This document shows positions 7,906 to 16,852 of a stretch of 16,852 nt of DNA, piece by piece; position 1 is the stretch's first letter; every line of letters starts with the position of its first letter. Under the pieces are notes generated by a model, which searched no databases, was not told where the DNA came from, and worked only from the letters and a program-made list of their open reading frames with translations. The stretch is taken from contig JAQIWT010000642.1 of assembly GCA_034696485.1 (NCBI GenBank), positions 1 through 16,852 on the forward strand, given 5' to 3'. This stretch comes from Isohypsibius dastychi (lineage: Eukaryota; Tardigrada; Eutardigrada; Parachela; Isohypsibiidae). The translations under genes were made by a program, and so were the position numbers.

Positions 7906-9226
7906 AAAAAAATTTCTGGAGAATAGGAATTGGAGATATGCTTCTCCCGAACTTTTAGAGCAGACAAATCCGAATTTTCAACGAAGACTTGATCGTGCCA
8001 GGTTTGCGGGTACGAGCTTATCTGAAGACTTGATCATCTAAAGGACTACTCAGCTGAACCGGTCAGGGATCAGGAGCTGATCTTGCGATTCCCAGTTCTT
8101 CGACAAAAATGATGACAAGGAAAAATTACAAACTTTATCGAACCGGTCAAAACACAGTTTTGTAACCTTTCTTTTCACCTGGACGTTTTCATGTTAAAAA
8201 CATTGCTGAATTGTCAAGTGAACGCCGTGAGATTTTGTTTAGAATATGTTTATGGACTCAGTGCAAATTTTCGCGCAATCTATCCTTTATGAAATCCCAT
8301 CTTACGGGCAGCAGATACTGGAAACACGAAAGAATGCCCAGATAGAAAGCATTATCATTTTAACAATGCTTTACAGCAAAAATACTGCGCTTATCAAGAA
8401 CTCACTCAAGGATAGTTGAGGAAAACTTTACCAACAGAAGCATACGAAAGAAAAAAGTATTAAACTTATTTTAAACTTTTTGAAACTATACTAACAAAAC
8501 ATCTTTTACGTATATCATTTGAAACCATATTTGAAATGTGTCTACTGATATAGAAAACTGATGCAGATACAAACTTGACGCAAATACAAATAAGAGTGAA
8601 AAATAAATATGAAATAGAAGTATGGCAACAGAATGAGTGAATATGAATGAGTGTGATTATGAGGAACCTTGATCATTGTGCCGACCATTACTGTATATCA
8701 CATCAAGTCTCGCCATCCTGCAGGATTTTCCAATATTCAAAATTGAAGTTTAGTTTAAATGAAAAATCAGTCTGAGTTTTTGAATGTTTTGTCCAGAATT
8801 GAATATTTCTGTAATAAAAGCTCAACCTGAGGTCTTCAATATTTTGTTGTGAGCAGGGAATCAATAGTTTCAATAAACCGATTTTCACACCCAGGAAGTG
8901 TAAAACCGTAAACTTTGAAGTTAAGTCGTGGCTGTTCGCGGTCTGAAGGGGCGCGTTTGGCTTGTATCCAAGAACAGGCATACATTATGACCAAACGTAT
9001 TTTTGCATCCTGAAATAATTCTTCATTTTGGTGATATCATGAGAGCCCAGATTTTTTTGTGTCATAGCTGCTTCGTTGCCGGAGATAGCCATATGGAGAT
9101 TTCTTGAGAACCCCATACCCATTCACACAAACTGAGTTTGGGCCGCCGTTATCGGTCGTAACGTCGTTCTAACTTGCTGACCAGGATTCAGAACTATTGT
9201 CTATAAAACTGTGTATGCCACATTTT
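7906..9226. other. Gene-free, partly A+T-rich stretch
   Basis: I see no recognisable gene. A 12-bp direct repeat (GAAGACTTGATC) occurs at 7983 and 8024. From about 8400 to 8700 the DNA is A+T-rich with GAATGAGTG-type short repeats. A 92-codon minus-strand frame at 8981-8703 has no recognisable motif and is probably chance. Confidence 0.5.
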
Positions 9227-9240
9227 GGGGGGGGGGGGGG
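9227..9240. repeat. G homopolymer tract
   Basis: G14 on the plus strand, followed by A and a further GGG. Confidence 0.9.
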
Positions 9241-10110
9241 AGGGTCGTTTTAAAAATAATGGATCAAAAATTGGTTTTAAAAACAGGTTTTCAGGATTAT
9301 CCCATTAGTCGGTTTGCTCGACCCTCGGGAATTCAAATACTAAGGCCACACCTTTTATAGATCTCTATGTTACAGAGGCTTTAAAATCTCAAGCCCACTG
9401 GCCAGCCCACCCCCACCCCTCACCTTGTCTGCCTCGCTGCGAAGGCCCACCCCTACTGCTGATATCAAGGGCGGCGGGAGTAGACAGTCGGAGTGGGCTA
9501 AATCATCTAATCAGCTAATCATCTTTGCTTTTGGTTCCGTGGTAAGCTCGCTTCAGTAAATTTCTAATGCTTAAAAGATTGGTTTCAAGCTTTTGTCTTG
9601 AGAGACAAGAACGTGACATGGTAATACATTTGAGAGCCAGGAACATGCGTTGGATTGTTGGTATGCTAAGTGTGTTTTTGAGAAAACGTTGGGAAAGTTT
9701 GCTGAAGAACGGCAGTGATATTTAGGGTGGACCGGAAGATCTGATTACATCAGATTCTTAGGAAAGGATCGTTTTTTCCGCGGGTATATTTTCGAGTACA
9801 GAGAACATCAAAACAAGTGTTTGTTTGAATGAAAATACTTTCAGGTAACGTTATTCTCTGGCAAATCAAGCCCTGCCTCACATGTTAAATCTGTACACTC
9901 CGTCAAGAAATTTACTGAACAGCTCAGGTGTTAAGATTACCAAAGTTATCCGGTGAACTACTGAACACACTGTAAAAGCCGGGATTGGTTTGCACAAGAT
10001 TACCTGAGAGATATACAGTATGTAATGTACTAAATCAATTCGGCATTGAATATGTCGCGAGGTGGCCAGGCTGCCGTTACCTGAATATCATCGATAAATA
10101 GAAGACTTAC
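9241..10110. other. Region 3' of the Ig gene, no confident exon
   Basis: Downstream exons of the minus-strand Ig gene should lie here, because its exon 3 ends in a clean donor at 10110. I could not identify one with confidence. A minus-strand frame near 10000-9925 contains NPGFYSVFSS, which could be an Ig F-strand that has lost its cysteine. A pyrimidine-rich patch at about 9400-9450 is non-coding. Confidence 0.4.
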
Positions 10111-11472
10111 AGTGAATATTCACGTTGGCTTTCAGGGCGCTGCGGTCCACATCCGCAGTTCTTATCAGCTGATTTCTCCACGGAAGGTCAAATTGTGCTT
10201 TTGAGCTCGTACAAAGGTACACACCACTTTGACTTCTGTCGACAGTTCGCAAGTCGAACGCTACCTGATTCGTGTCATGCCGGTGCAGGGAGACATTCAG
10301 GCCATTCGGAGCTACAGTATACATGAGACATCTTTCTCGTTGAATGGTGGGATAATGCTGAGTACCACAAATCCGTCTCTACCCTCAAGGAAATTGACTT
10401 CGTTCATGTTCGGTGAAGGCATCACGACAGCAGAGCTCAACCGATTCACATATAGCAGAACGCTGTTTAATTGGGTTGCGCCGCATACACAGGAGTAGCT
10501 CCCTGTGTCATTCATGGATAGAGTAAGTCGACCGCTGTTCATTTCTCTCCGTATCCGTTGCCGGTTTGGAATACCTTTTCATTTATAACCAGGATGGTGT
10601 TCAGGGATATGAAACTTTCGAAGAGCTGAATCGGTTCCTGTGAAGACAGGCTCTTCCGTATACACTCCTGATTCTCGGTAGAAACAATCAAAACTTATTC
10701 GTCCAGTGAGGTCAATCGTCATGCTAGTGAAAGATTTCTTTTGGTCCCGTGATGTGAGAGAAAGAAGGATATCTGGTCCTCCTGACAAATGGCGATTCCG
10801 ATTAAGCAGAATGGTAGAAGAACATCTGTTAGAATTAAGTACTCACTTTTAACCATGACGGGATGCGTGAGGGAAGGGACGATTCGTGTACCATTGTCAA
10901 AAGTGGCAGCGCAAATGTGCGCAGTGCCGTTCCAAATTTCACTTGCAATGAACTCTCTGGCTGAAATCGTCAAGTTACCATCTCGCCGTTTCTCACTTCT
11001 AAGATGTCTTTCTGTCGGCTGACCTCCACCGTTGATATAATAAGCAAACCACCCGATGTGTGGGTTTGATGAGTCAAAATCCAATGAAGTATATGTGCAC
11101 TCTACAATAACGGGCTTGAGTTCTTCAATTTGATCGGCAGCCGGAAGTATTAAAATGGACGGATTCCGATGCGTTACTGAGTTGTCGTGCCTGAAGAAAT
11201 CAACAGAGTTTAATGGAGCATACCCACTAGTTTGTATTTAGAAGTTGACAGTTTTAGTAAAATGTTGTATAAGGGGTACATGAGGGCATACTCTGTTACA
11301 AAACTCTTGACAATTCAGATATTCAAGAACTCGCCAGCTTCATGTCTACATTGCTTTTTGTTCACTACAGACTCGTAACTCACGTTTCTGAATGTTTACA
11401 GATCGCCATTGGCCCGAGCAACACTATCTCAGTGATGAACAGCAAGAAATACACACTGAAGAGTGGAGCCAT
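10111..11472 (-). CDS. Immunoglobulin-domain protein with signal peptide (three exons; lesions in exon 3)
   Basis: Exon 1, 11472-11384: the ATG opens a hydrophobic leader (FSVYFLLFITEIVLLG), a typical secretion signal, ending in GAAAC|GTGAGT, phase 2. Exon 2, 11190-10847: phase 2 in, phase 1 out. It encodes one Ig domain with the first Cys in VECTYTS, Trp in HIGWFAYY, and the second Cys in TAHICAATFDNG, after DGNLTIS. Exon 3, 10781-10111: phase 1 in, ending at GTAAGT in phase 1. It contains two further Ig-like units, one closing with NDTGSYSCVCG and the other with SQSGVYLCTSS. Introns are 193 and 65 bp. Exon 3 has an in-frame TGA at 10579-10581. Its length is one base short of the expected phase, which places a frame loss near 10320-10335. 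Downstream exons were not found, so membrane anchorage is unknown. It may be a young pseudogene, or the lesions may be assembly errors. The exon phases fit so well that the gene itself is real. Confidence 0.75.
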
Positions 11473-11609
11473 GATGAATTTAATAACTCTGTCGAAATTC
11501 TGCGTCCGTTTCCGTCTGAAACGCTCAAAGGTCGTGAATTTCTTCGCGGCTAACTCAGGTTGGAGACAAAAAGAGTTGAATGAGTTTTCGAACGGGAAAA
11601 GAGAGAAGG

Positions 11610-11652
11610 CCTGATTGGAGGCATCGTTGTCTGGCGGATGCCTCCAATCAGG
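11610..11652. repeat. Perfect 16-bp inverted repeat
   Basis: CCTGATTGGAGGCATC at 11610-11625 and its exact complement GATGCCTCCAATCAGG at 11637-11652 flank an 11-base loop. It lies about 140 bp upstream of the start codon of the minus-strand Ig gene, so it would fall in its promoter or 5' leader. No function is known. Confidence 0.85.
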
Positions 11653-12455
11653 GCAGTGTTTTTTTGGCGAGGCTTTAATGCACAGGGGCAAACTACTGAC
11701 CAGTGGCCGCACAACCCAACCCTCACGTTTTCACAAATGGGCCCACTCGCCCAGTCACGTCTTCCAAGCGGAGACATTTCCAACTGGTGACGCCATTTTA
11801 TTTTTGTGATGAGGAAATCCCCGAATGACATCATCGGTATATGCCGCCATCTTTTTTTGTTCGAAACGGAATGTTTCCGTTCTATGCAGTTGTATTTCCA
11901 TTTTCCAAAAGTTTCGCCATAAAACTGTTGAATGTAACATACTTGTTAGTTACAGTGCAATTTTTTTGGAGTAACATGATGTGTGTTACAGTTCCACTTA
12001 TGGCAAAAATCACAATTAAAATAATGAGTCATAATTGAGTGACACCTCGAGCCGTTTGGCTGGAGAATAGATTCGGTTTTTCCATGTTCGTCTTTTTTGA
12101 TATTGTTCGATTATTTTCATTCCCCTAAATGGTGTTCTAGTTCAAGACAAAACAATGAAAGATCAACAGAGCTGGATAGATTCTCCAATAATAACCGTGC
12201 CAGTCTTGCTGGACGCACACCAAGCTGAGCATCTTCCAAGCTTGGAATTTATGCATCTCGACCCGAATTCATTATGACAAGGAAAACTGGATATTGCAGT
12301 AGAATATTACTGTATGATTCGATAGCATTGATACATTCCATGGAAAAATTCCTCGCGCTCGTTGTTCTCTTGAACCAATCAATCCCACCAACTTTCTTAA
12401 AACTTTGAACAGTTTGCAAGTGTTATAAATCATTAGCGACAGCAGAAACTCAGAT
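11653..12455. other. No gene recognised
   Basis: The short frames on both strands lack domain content. A small palindrome (AAACGGAA, TG, TTTCCGTT) lies near 11864-11881. This should include promoter sequence for the Ig gene that reads leftward from 11472. Confidence 0.5.
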
Positions 12456-12932
12456 ATGCCTCCGAAATTCAGTTTTGAACCCAAGTCACGAGCTCTGGAT
12501 GATAACCACTTTATCCCACCTCATTCCAAAAGCCAGAAATACCTGGCTGCTAAACCGCCAATCATTTTCTGTAGCAAAATAATTGGTCTTTTCGTTCCTG
12601 AATATGAAATCGTGGCCAAAAAATCTAGGGTGAAAAGAACGAAGAGCTACCGGAAATGGCCAAAAGCACTTCTGGAAGTAACGTTTTGGATGTCGCAGCT
12701 CTCAGCCGAAAATTGGATTGTCAACCGAAAAACACAAGAAAACAACAACGGAGATCACCTACTCCACAAAATAACTGGTTCTGTTGTGGAGACCTCGCTA
12801 GAAATTAATAAAAACTCAAATCTCCCGACTAGTATAAATATCGGGATTTCAGATAATCTTGTTGCGTTTTTTGCTCGACATCAGTCCTCAACACATGGAA
12901 TCTCCCTGTTTATCATTTTTCTGAGAGGATGA
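12456..12932 (+). CDS. Hypothetical 158-codon open frame
   Basis: This is the longest uninterrupted plus-strand frame in the right half. It opens at ATG with PPKFSFEPKSRALDDNHFIP, has a basic middle (KKSRVKRTKSYRKW), and ends in SLFIIFLRG. I recognise no domain, signal peptide or helix pattern. Its length is unusual for chance at this base composition, but there is no independent support: no clear splice sites, no nearby paralogue and no strong start context. It may be an unrecognised gene, part of an old element, or chance. Confidence 0.2.
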   Translation: MPPKFSFEPKSRALDDNHFIPPHSKSQKYLAAKPPIIFCSKIIGLFVPEYEIVAKKSRVKRTKSYRKWPKALLEVTFWMSQLSAENWIVNRKTQENNNGDHLLHKITGSVVETSLEINKNSNLPTSINIGISDNLVAFFARHQSSTHGISLFIIFLRG

Positions 12933-14185
12933 ATATAATTTGAATCAAAATAACATAAGCGAGAAGAGAACATACGAGGAACGTGGAAGAGCTGGCCAAA
13001 TTCGTGGAAGCACAAAACTGTCTCAATAAAATAGTCGAAAATATTTCTCCCATTGGAAATTTTGTTTCTTGCGGTCCTGGGTTGGTGGTTCATCCCAAAA
13101 ACATTCACAATTGATGCTCTAGGCATCAATTACATAATTCTGCCGCCAGGTCGATCAAAACTTGTTCCAGGATCAGTTCCTAAGGTGGAAGCTAAAGTCT
13201 TCCTCCACCAGGAACCCTTTTCTCTCCTTGCGTCCAAATGGGTTTTCAAATGCGTTGCAGTAAACATAACATGTTCGATTACGGAAGAGCAATCTCTCCC
13301 TTACATTTCGTGTGTGTTACCAAAGAGTTACGTTATGAACTCGATTATCGAGAAATATTGCTAAGGGAAGCAGACGACCAGGCAGAAGCAAGTGGTTACC
13401 ATGCAAAACGAGCGCTAACTGAATTTTTCTGGATTCAGCCCAACTTTTTCCTATCAGTTAGTCAATGTTTCCTGTCAGAAGAAAAAAGATCTCTCGGAAT
13501 GAATTTTTTTTAAGAAAATCGGTTCAGCGGGAGTGGAGAGATAAATTTCCGAAAAAGTGTATCAATGCAATAGAATCGCACAGTACGAGTCAGTATTCGA
13601 GCAGTCCTCCCGTTCCCGTTTGCATAGGGATGAATTTTAAGGAAGCTCGAAGTGAACCAAGCTGCGATTCCTATAGCCATCTCCAAGTCTTTGCATGTTG
13701 ATAATTCAGAGTTGACTGATTCACAGAGATGGATAGGTTGATCCTCGATGTGACCTGGATGGTTATACGTGAAGAAGGACTGAGGAGGTTTACTTGGTTT
13801 TTTCTGTATGTTCCTGGACAGTCAAAAAGATTATTCATAACAGCTTTGTTTATTGTACAAATGCATGATGGTGTTATATCGAAATGATAACCCAGCCAAA
13901 AACAGCAAACATTCATATAATTGTCAATCTTGACTCGATCGCGAAATGTTTTTGGGTTTGTAGAATCCAGTTCACACCCCTCCCGGAAGCGCAGCTTCAA
14001 GAAACAGTTAAGTCGCCTCGTCTTTGTCTCCCTTGCGAAAATTACGGTTCTCGACATCAAACTTGTTCAAAACCGAAAGTTTCGATTTGGTTTGTCTGAT
14101 TAAGGAAGGTGTATCAATTCCGCTGACTGCGAATTGCTGCATGATGACTGAATGAATTATGGATGAAACAGCTGTTTATATATAC
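12933..14185. other. No confident gene; left flank of the Polinton
   Basis: Several frames of about 60-130 codons exist. The longest is a minus-strand 129-codon frame (14060-13671) that lies directly downstream of the protease in the Polinton's reading direction. A TATATAAA-like string lies upstream of it on the minus strand at about 14174-14184. It matches no Polinton protein I know, and I cannot support it as a gene. No terminal inverted repeat was found, so the left edge of the element is not fixed. Confidence 0.4.
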
Positions 14186-14684
14186 TCAGTGGGCTGAGCC
14201 TGTTGTTTCAGCAAGCGTCTTATCTCTTACCGTCAGGTGCATTTTTAAAAACCGGGTGATGAATTTGCACACAGAAGCATCGTTTGTAGCAGTGTTCTCC
14301 GTGAAAATAGACATGACATCATCGAAGAAAAACCCATTCAACCTGAGAAGTAGGAAGAACATACAGTACTGTCCGCAAACCGTGCTCTTGAGATTGTAAT
14401 TTTTCACGTTGCCAAAGCTTGTAATTGCAGTCTACCCAGTCACCAAGATGTTTAGAATAAAATTCTGGTGTATTTCCGGAATTGTCAAAATATTCAATTG
14501 TGCCTTCAATGCAGAAAAATGCAACCCAGTGCTGACCACTCTCATGCGAGGTCTCTGTATTTACGATGTATGCACCTAAAAATTCTTTCGTTTCTGGTAA
14601 AGTGTCTGCTGCAAATACTCCAACGAAGCAATCATTCATGGTCTTATCTCTTTTCAAAGCAGATTCTATCTGTTGACTGTTCAT
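14186..14684 (-). pseudogene. PRO: Polinton cysteine protease, adenain-like (C5 type), frameshifted
   Basis: The family processes capsid proteins during particle maturation. The first frame (14684-14319) starts MNSQQIESALKRD and shows FVGVFAADTLP, then the catalytic His52-Trp53 in SGQHWVAFF, the acidic partner Asp67 in EYFDNSG, and LQSQ, the oxyanion-side glutamine. The nucleophile lies in a different frame (14407-14186): VCGQYCMFFLL, with the Cys codon at 14375-14377. One frame change between about 14375 and 14395 separates them, so no complete enzyme can be made. Length across both frames is about 165 codons, ordinary for Polinton proteases. The start ATG overlaps the capsid stop (ATGA at 14684-14681). 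Downstream of the Cys the reading continues to FITRFLKM near 14235 before the C-terminus becomes uncertain. Confidence 0.85.
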
Positions 14685-15920
14685 TGCGTGAAATCAGAAA
14701 TTGCTTGACGTTGGTTATCATTGCTTATTGTAGAATCACAGAATAAATTGGCGATTACCACAATAGGTTCCGTGAGAGCTTCTTTAAAACGCATATTCAA
14801 ATTCAGGTTTCTCTGTTTAATCAAAGTCAGTGCCCTACGAGACGTACCAATTGGTGTGAAATCGAAACCAAAGATTGTAAATCCCTCATTGTATTCTGTC
14901 CTGGTGAATGGAAGCTCTCTCGTGGTTTCGTTGAATACTTCCAAAAACGGCATAATCCTTCATGGGCTCGTAATGAATTGTTTGTCGTAAAATCCATTTC
15001 ATAACCGTTCGACGGATATATTTTACCATCAATTTCCGCTGCAAGATGTTGGATTTTGAAAAGATCAAGATAGAACGGATTGGTATCATGTGTTCGTGAA
15101 AGAACTTTCGAGCTTGCCATTGCTATCATCATCATTTTTGGAAGCTGTCCAGTGACCATATTCGGACACTTAGAGAATATCTGTTCGGTATCAATTGTCA
15201 TTCGTCGCATTTGAACGCGTTCAAAATGATAAACCGCTGATGCAAACAATAACCGTTTGAAAGGGCGTTCATGTATGGAACTGCTGGCTCGTATTTTCTC
15301 ACACATTGCTCAAGATTTCAATTCGCTGCATTTGGAATACTGGCAGCATCGAGAGCATTGAAACATATGTTGGCTCGTTCACGTACAAATTTGATGGTCA
15401 GGGTGACTCCTGGAATGAGCGGTTTATCCTGTTGAAACAGGTCGCAATGAATTTCTCCACTGAGCTGTAGGGGCTTTGTCCCGTACATTAGAGCATATTT
15501 TGCCGTTTGGTCTGTGTTGAGCCAGGTATCAGCTGCAGCCGCAGTACCAACAGCTGCTGTATATGTCCTCATCCAGTTGGTCTTATGGTCGAATCCTTCG
15601 CAAAAAAGTTGACTCTTCATGGCAGCTTGTTAGTAGCCTAGCAGGTTTTCCAAACATGTTCTCATAAAATACAAATTGGAAGGGTCGCTTATAGACCTCC
15701 AAGCCAGTTCAATAGTTACATTCTGAAACAACGTGCTCATTATACTATTACAAGGGCACACATTGTTGGTGGGATCCAATGCGATGCCATAAGCCTTCAA
15801 AATAAAGAGATCGCATTGGAATCGAATGTCGGCCAAGGATATTAAATCTGTTGATGGTGCAATGTCAAAAGTGATGTCATTGGCGTCATCGAATGCCGAC
15901 AAAATATTGCAGGCGATCAT
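14681..15920 (-). pseudogene. MCP: Polinton major capsid protein (double jelly roll), broken
   Basis: Four frame segments in order resemble the Polinton capsid family, also seen in many animal genomes as uncharacterised proteins of the nematode F54H12.2 type. The N-terminal part (15920-15630) includes ITFDIAPSTDLISLADI and FMRTCLENLLGY. The next (15627-15318) includes GEIHCDLFQQDKPLIPGV and LTIKFVRERANI, then an internal part (to about 14950) with GQLPKMMMIAM and NPFYLDLFKIQHL. The C-terminal part (14953-14681) includes EYNEGFTIFGFDF and LNLNMRFKEAL. Lesions: TAA at 15630-15632 with the frame resuming in phase, TGA at 15318-15320, one frame change between about 15300 and 15230, and one near 14950. 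The span is about 413 codons. The family's usual N-terminal strand appears short here. The C-terminus looks complete. Confidence 0.8.
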
Positions 15921-16700
15921 TCAATTTTTTCGTCTTGACGATATCAGCAATTCTGTATTTTTCTCCGTCTCTCAAAACGGTTTTCGATAATTCTTACTCG
16001 TCAAACCATCCTTTAACATCTTCGTTTGCTAAATCCACAAATCGATACAGGTAATGCTCGTCTGATTGCCTAATTTCTTCAATTTTGTAGAGAAGCTGCG
16101 TATAATTTGATTCATAGCCCTTTTCAAATGTCAATTTTTTCTTTTGATATTCTTACATGATCCCCGACTTGGAACACTGGCTTTTTATCTGGCTGTTCGT
16201 CGTATAGCGTCTTATACAATATCTTCTCAGCTTTTTTGTTGTCATTTTTTGACGGTGCTAAACCAGTGCTTGAGTGCACGGAATCGTTGAAGCTTTTGAC
16301 GACATTCGGAAGTACGTCAATATACCGGTGATTGTTTTTTGTCGGTCATATACGTTCATAGACGTTCTTTAATTGTTCTGTTCATTCTTTCAACAACCAC
16401 CGCTTTGCCTTCATTGTTGGAGTTGGATTGTTTCATTCCCAATTCTTTCAAAAACGTCTTGACAATTTTTGCAAAGACCTCGATTCCATTATCAATGAAG
16501 ACCTTCATTGGTATCCCATACATTTTAAAAATGATTACAATAGCTTCGATGACCGCTTGTGGTTTTTAGATTCTTTAAGGACTGTGAATCATTAACGTGT
16601 AGAACAAGCAATTGCAGTAAAAATAAATGTGTTTTCGTCATTGAATATGAGCAAAATGTGGTAAAAAAGGAAGGACCATCAAGAGAACGAAATTTCAACC
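15886..16700 (-). pseudogene. INT: Polinton integrase (retroviral rve type), broken
   Basis: The family inserts the element into host DNA. The best part is the C-terminal half of the catalytic core: VFIDNGIEVF with Asp at 16491-16493, then KAVVVERMNRTIKERL with Glu at 16389-16391. This is a D-x33-E spacing followed by the usual E-R-x-N-R-T. After it come RYIDVLPNVVKSFNDSVHSS, KPVFQVGDHVRIS and KGWFDE, then a tail EKYRIADIVKTKK that looks chromodomain-like, reading to TGA at 15886-15888. Lesions: TGA at 16356-16358 just after KERL, a one-base gain in the A run near 16340, and TAA at 15994-15996 inside the tail. The first catalytic Asp and the N-terminal zinc region lie upstream of about 16560, where decay is worse. 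Only patches such as LLIFNDENTFIFTAIA remain there. The strength of the call rests on 15886-16560. Confidence 0.8.
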
Positions 16701-16852
16701 CGTCATTCCCTACGAGCAAGAACTCGTGAATGCATATTGACAAAACAATGCCTGTAACCGAGATGTTCGTCACGGTTAAGGCAGGACCCATATACCAAAG
16801 GTCTATCACGAAAATGTAACTTTCTGACAGAAAAATTTCGAATCTTCCAGAT

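Larger units (their letters stand above)
14186..16852 (-). mobile_element. Decayed Polinton/Maverick element, partial (runs off the right edge)
   Basis: Three hallmark Polinton genes lie on one strand with almost no spacing. In transcription order they are a retroviral-type integrase (from about 16700 to 15886), a double-jelly-roll major capsid protein (15920-14681) and an adenovirus-type protease (14684-14186). Integrase, capsid and this protease together are diagnostic of Polintons, large DNA elements related to double-stranded DNA viruses. DNA polymerase B, packaging ATPase, minor capsid protein and terminal repeats are not seen in the window. Polintons are commonly 15-20 kb, so most of this copy is missing or lies to the right. 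Stops and frame changes in all three genes show that it is inactive. Confidence 0.85.

Noticed and set aside
8703-8981. Minus-strand 92-codon frame
   Set aside because: No motif, no signal peptide and no neighbour context, in an A+T-rich stretch.
10229-10498. Plus-strand 89-codon frame
   Set aside because: It is the antisense shadow of Ig exon 3.
10567-10587. A 15-base GT...AG segment that would remove the TGA at 10579
   Set aside because: Too short to be a spliceosomal intron in any animal I know.
11380-11712. Minus-strand 110-codon frame taken as a whole
   Set aside because: Only its last 30 codons, from ATG at 11472, look real (signal peptide ending at a phase-2 donor). The upstream part crosses the hairpin and lacks signal.
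16339-16569. Plus-strand 76-codon frame
   Set aside because: Antisense of the integrase catalytic core.

Overview
This is nuclear DNA from a small-intron animal. The evidence is split genes with GT-AG introns, mostly 40-65 bp, modular extracellular domains (CUB, immunoglobulin) flanked by phase-1 introns, a tRNA-derived SINE-like repeat, and a decayed Polinton/Maverick element. There are no operons, Shine-Dalgarno sites or other bacterial features. I cannot assign a phylum from the sequence. Most long open frames in the window are chance frames. The real coding signal lies in short exons, which I reconstructed from splice sites and intron phase.

Left part (about 1.3-4.7 kb). A plus-strand gene at 1297-2946 encodes three tandem CUB domains. 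Each domain is built from three exons with the same phase pattern, so the array looks like a repeated three-exon cassette. The middle domain has a one-base lesion and lacks its second cysteine pair. A decayed CUB half-domain may follow at 3682-3899. Between them lies a fold-back hairpin of about 170 bp. On the minus strand, 3923-4720 holds a series of coding-like stretches broken by stops and frame changes: an unrecognised, helix-rich gene or gene relic.

Middle part (about 5.2-11.5 kb). A family of immunoglobulin-domain genes sits on the minus strand. The best copy runs from 11472 down to 10111: a signal-peptide exon, an Ig exon, then a two-domain exon with one in-frame TGA and one frame loss. 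A decayed copy of its second exon lies at 5261-5599, and a separate, open Ig exon lies at 6797-7224. Between the Ig loci are a 56-bp tandem duplication, a tRNA-like SINE head, long G or C homopolymers, and more than 2 kb with no visible gene.

Right part (about 11.5-16.85 kb). After a perfect 16-bp hairpin and an unrecognised 158-codon frame, the window ends in a minus-strand Polinton fragment. Its order in the direction of transcription is integrase, major capsid protein, adenovirus-type cysteine protease. All three carry stops or frameshifts, so this is a dead copy. The layout is still readable: the capsid stop and protease start overlap as ATGA, and the integrase frame runs into the capsid frame. 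The element continues past the right edge, and no terminal repeat was found on the left.

The CUB and Ig genes look like secreted or surface proteins that duplicate locally. The Polinton is a separate insertion. Nothing in the sequence shows that the two are functionally linked.
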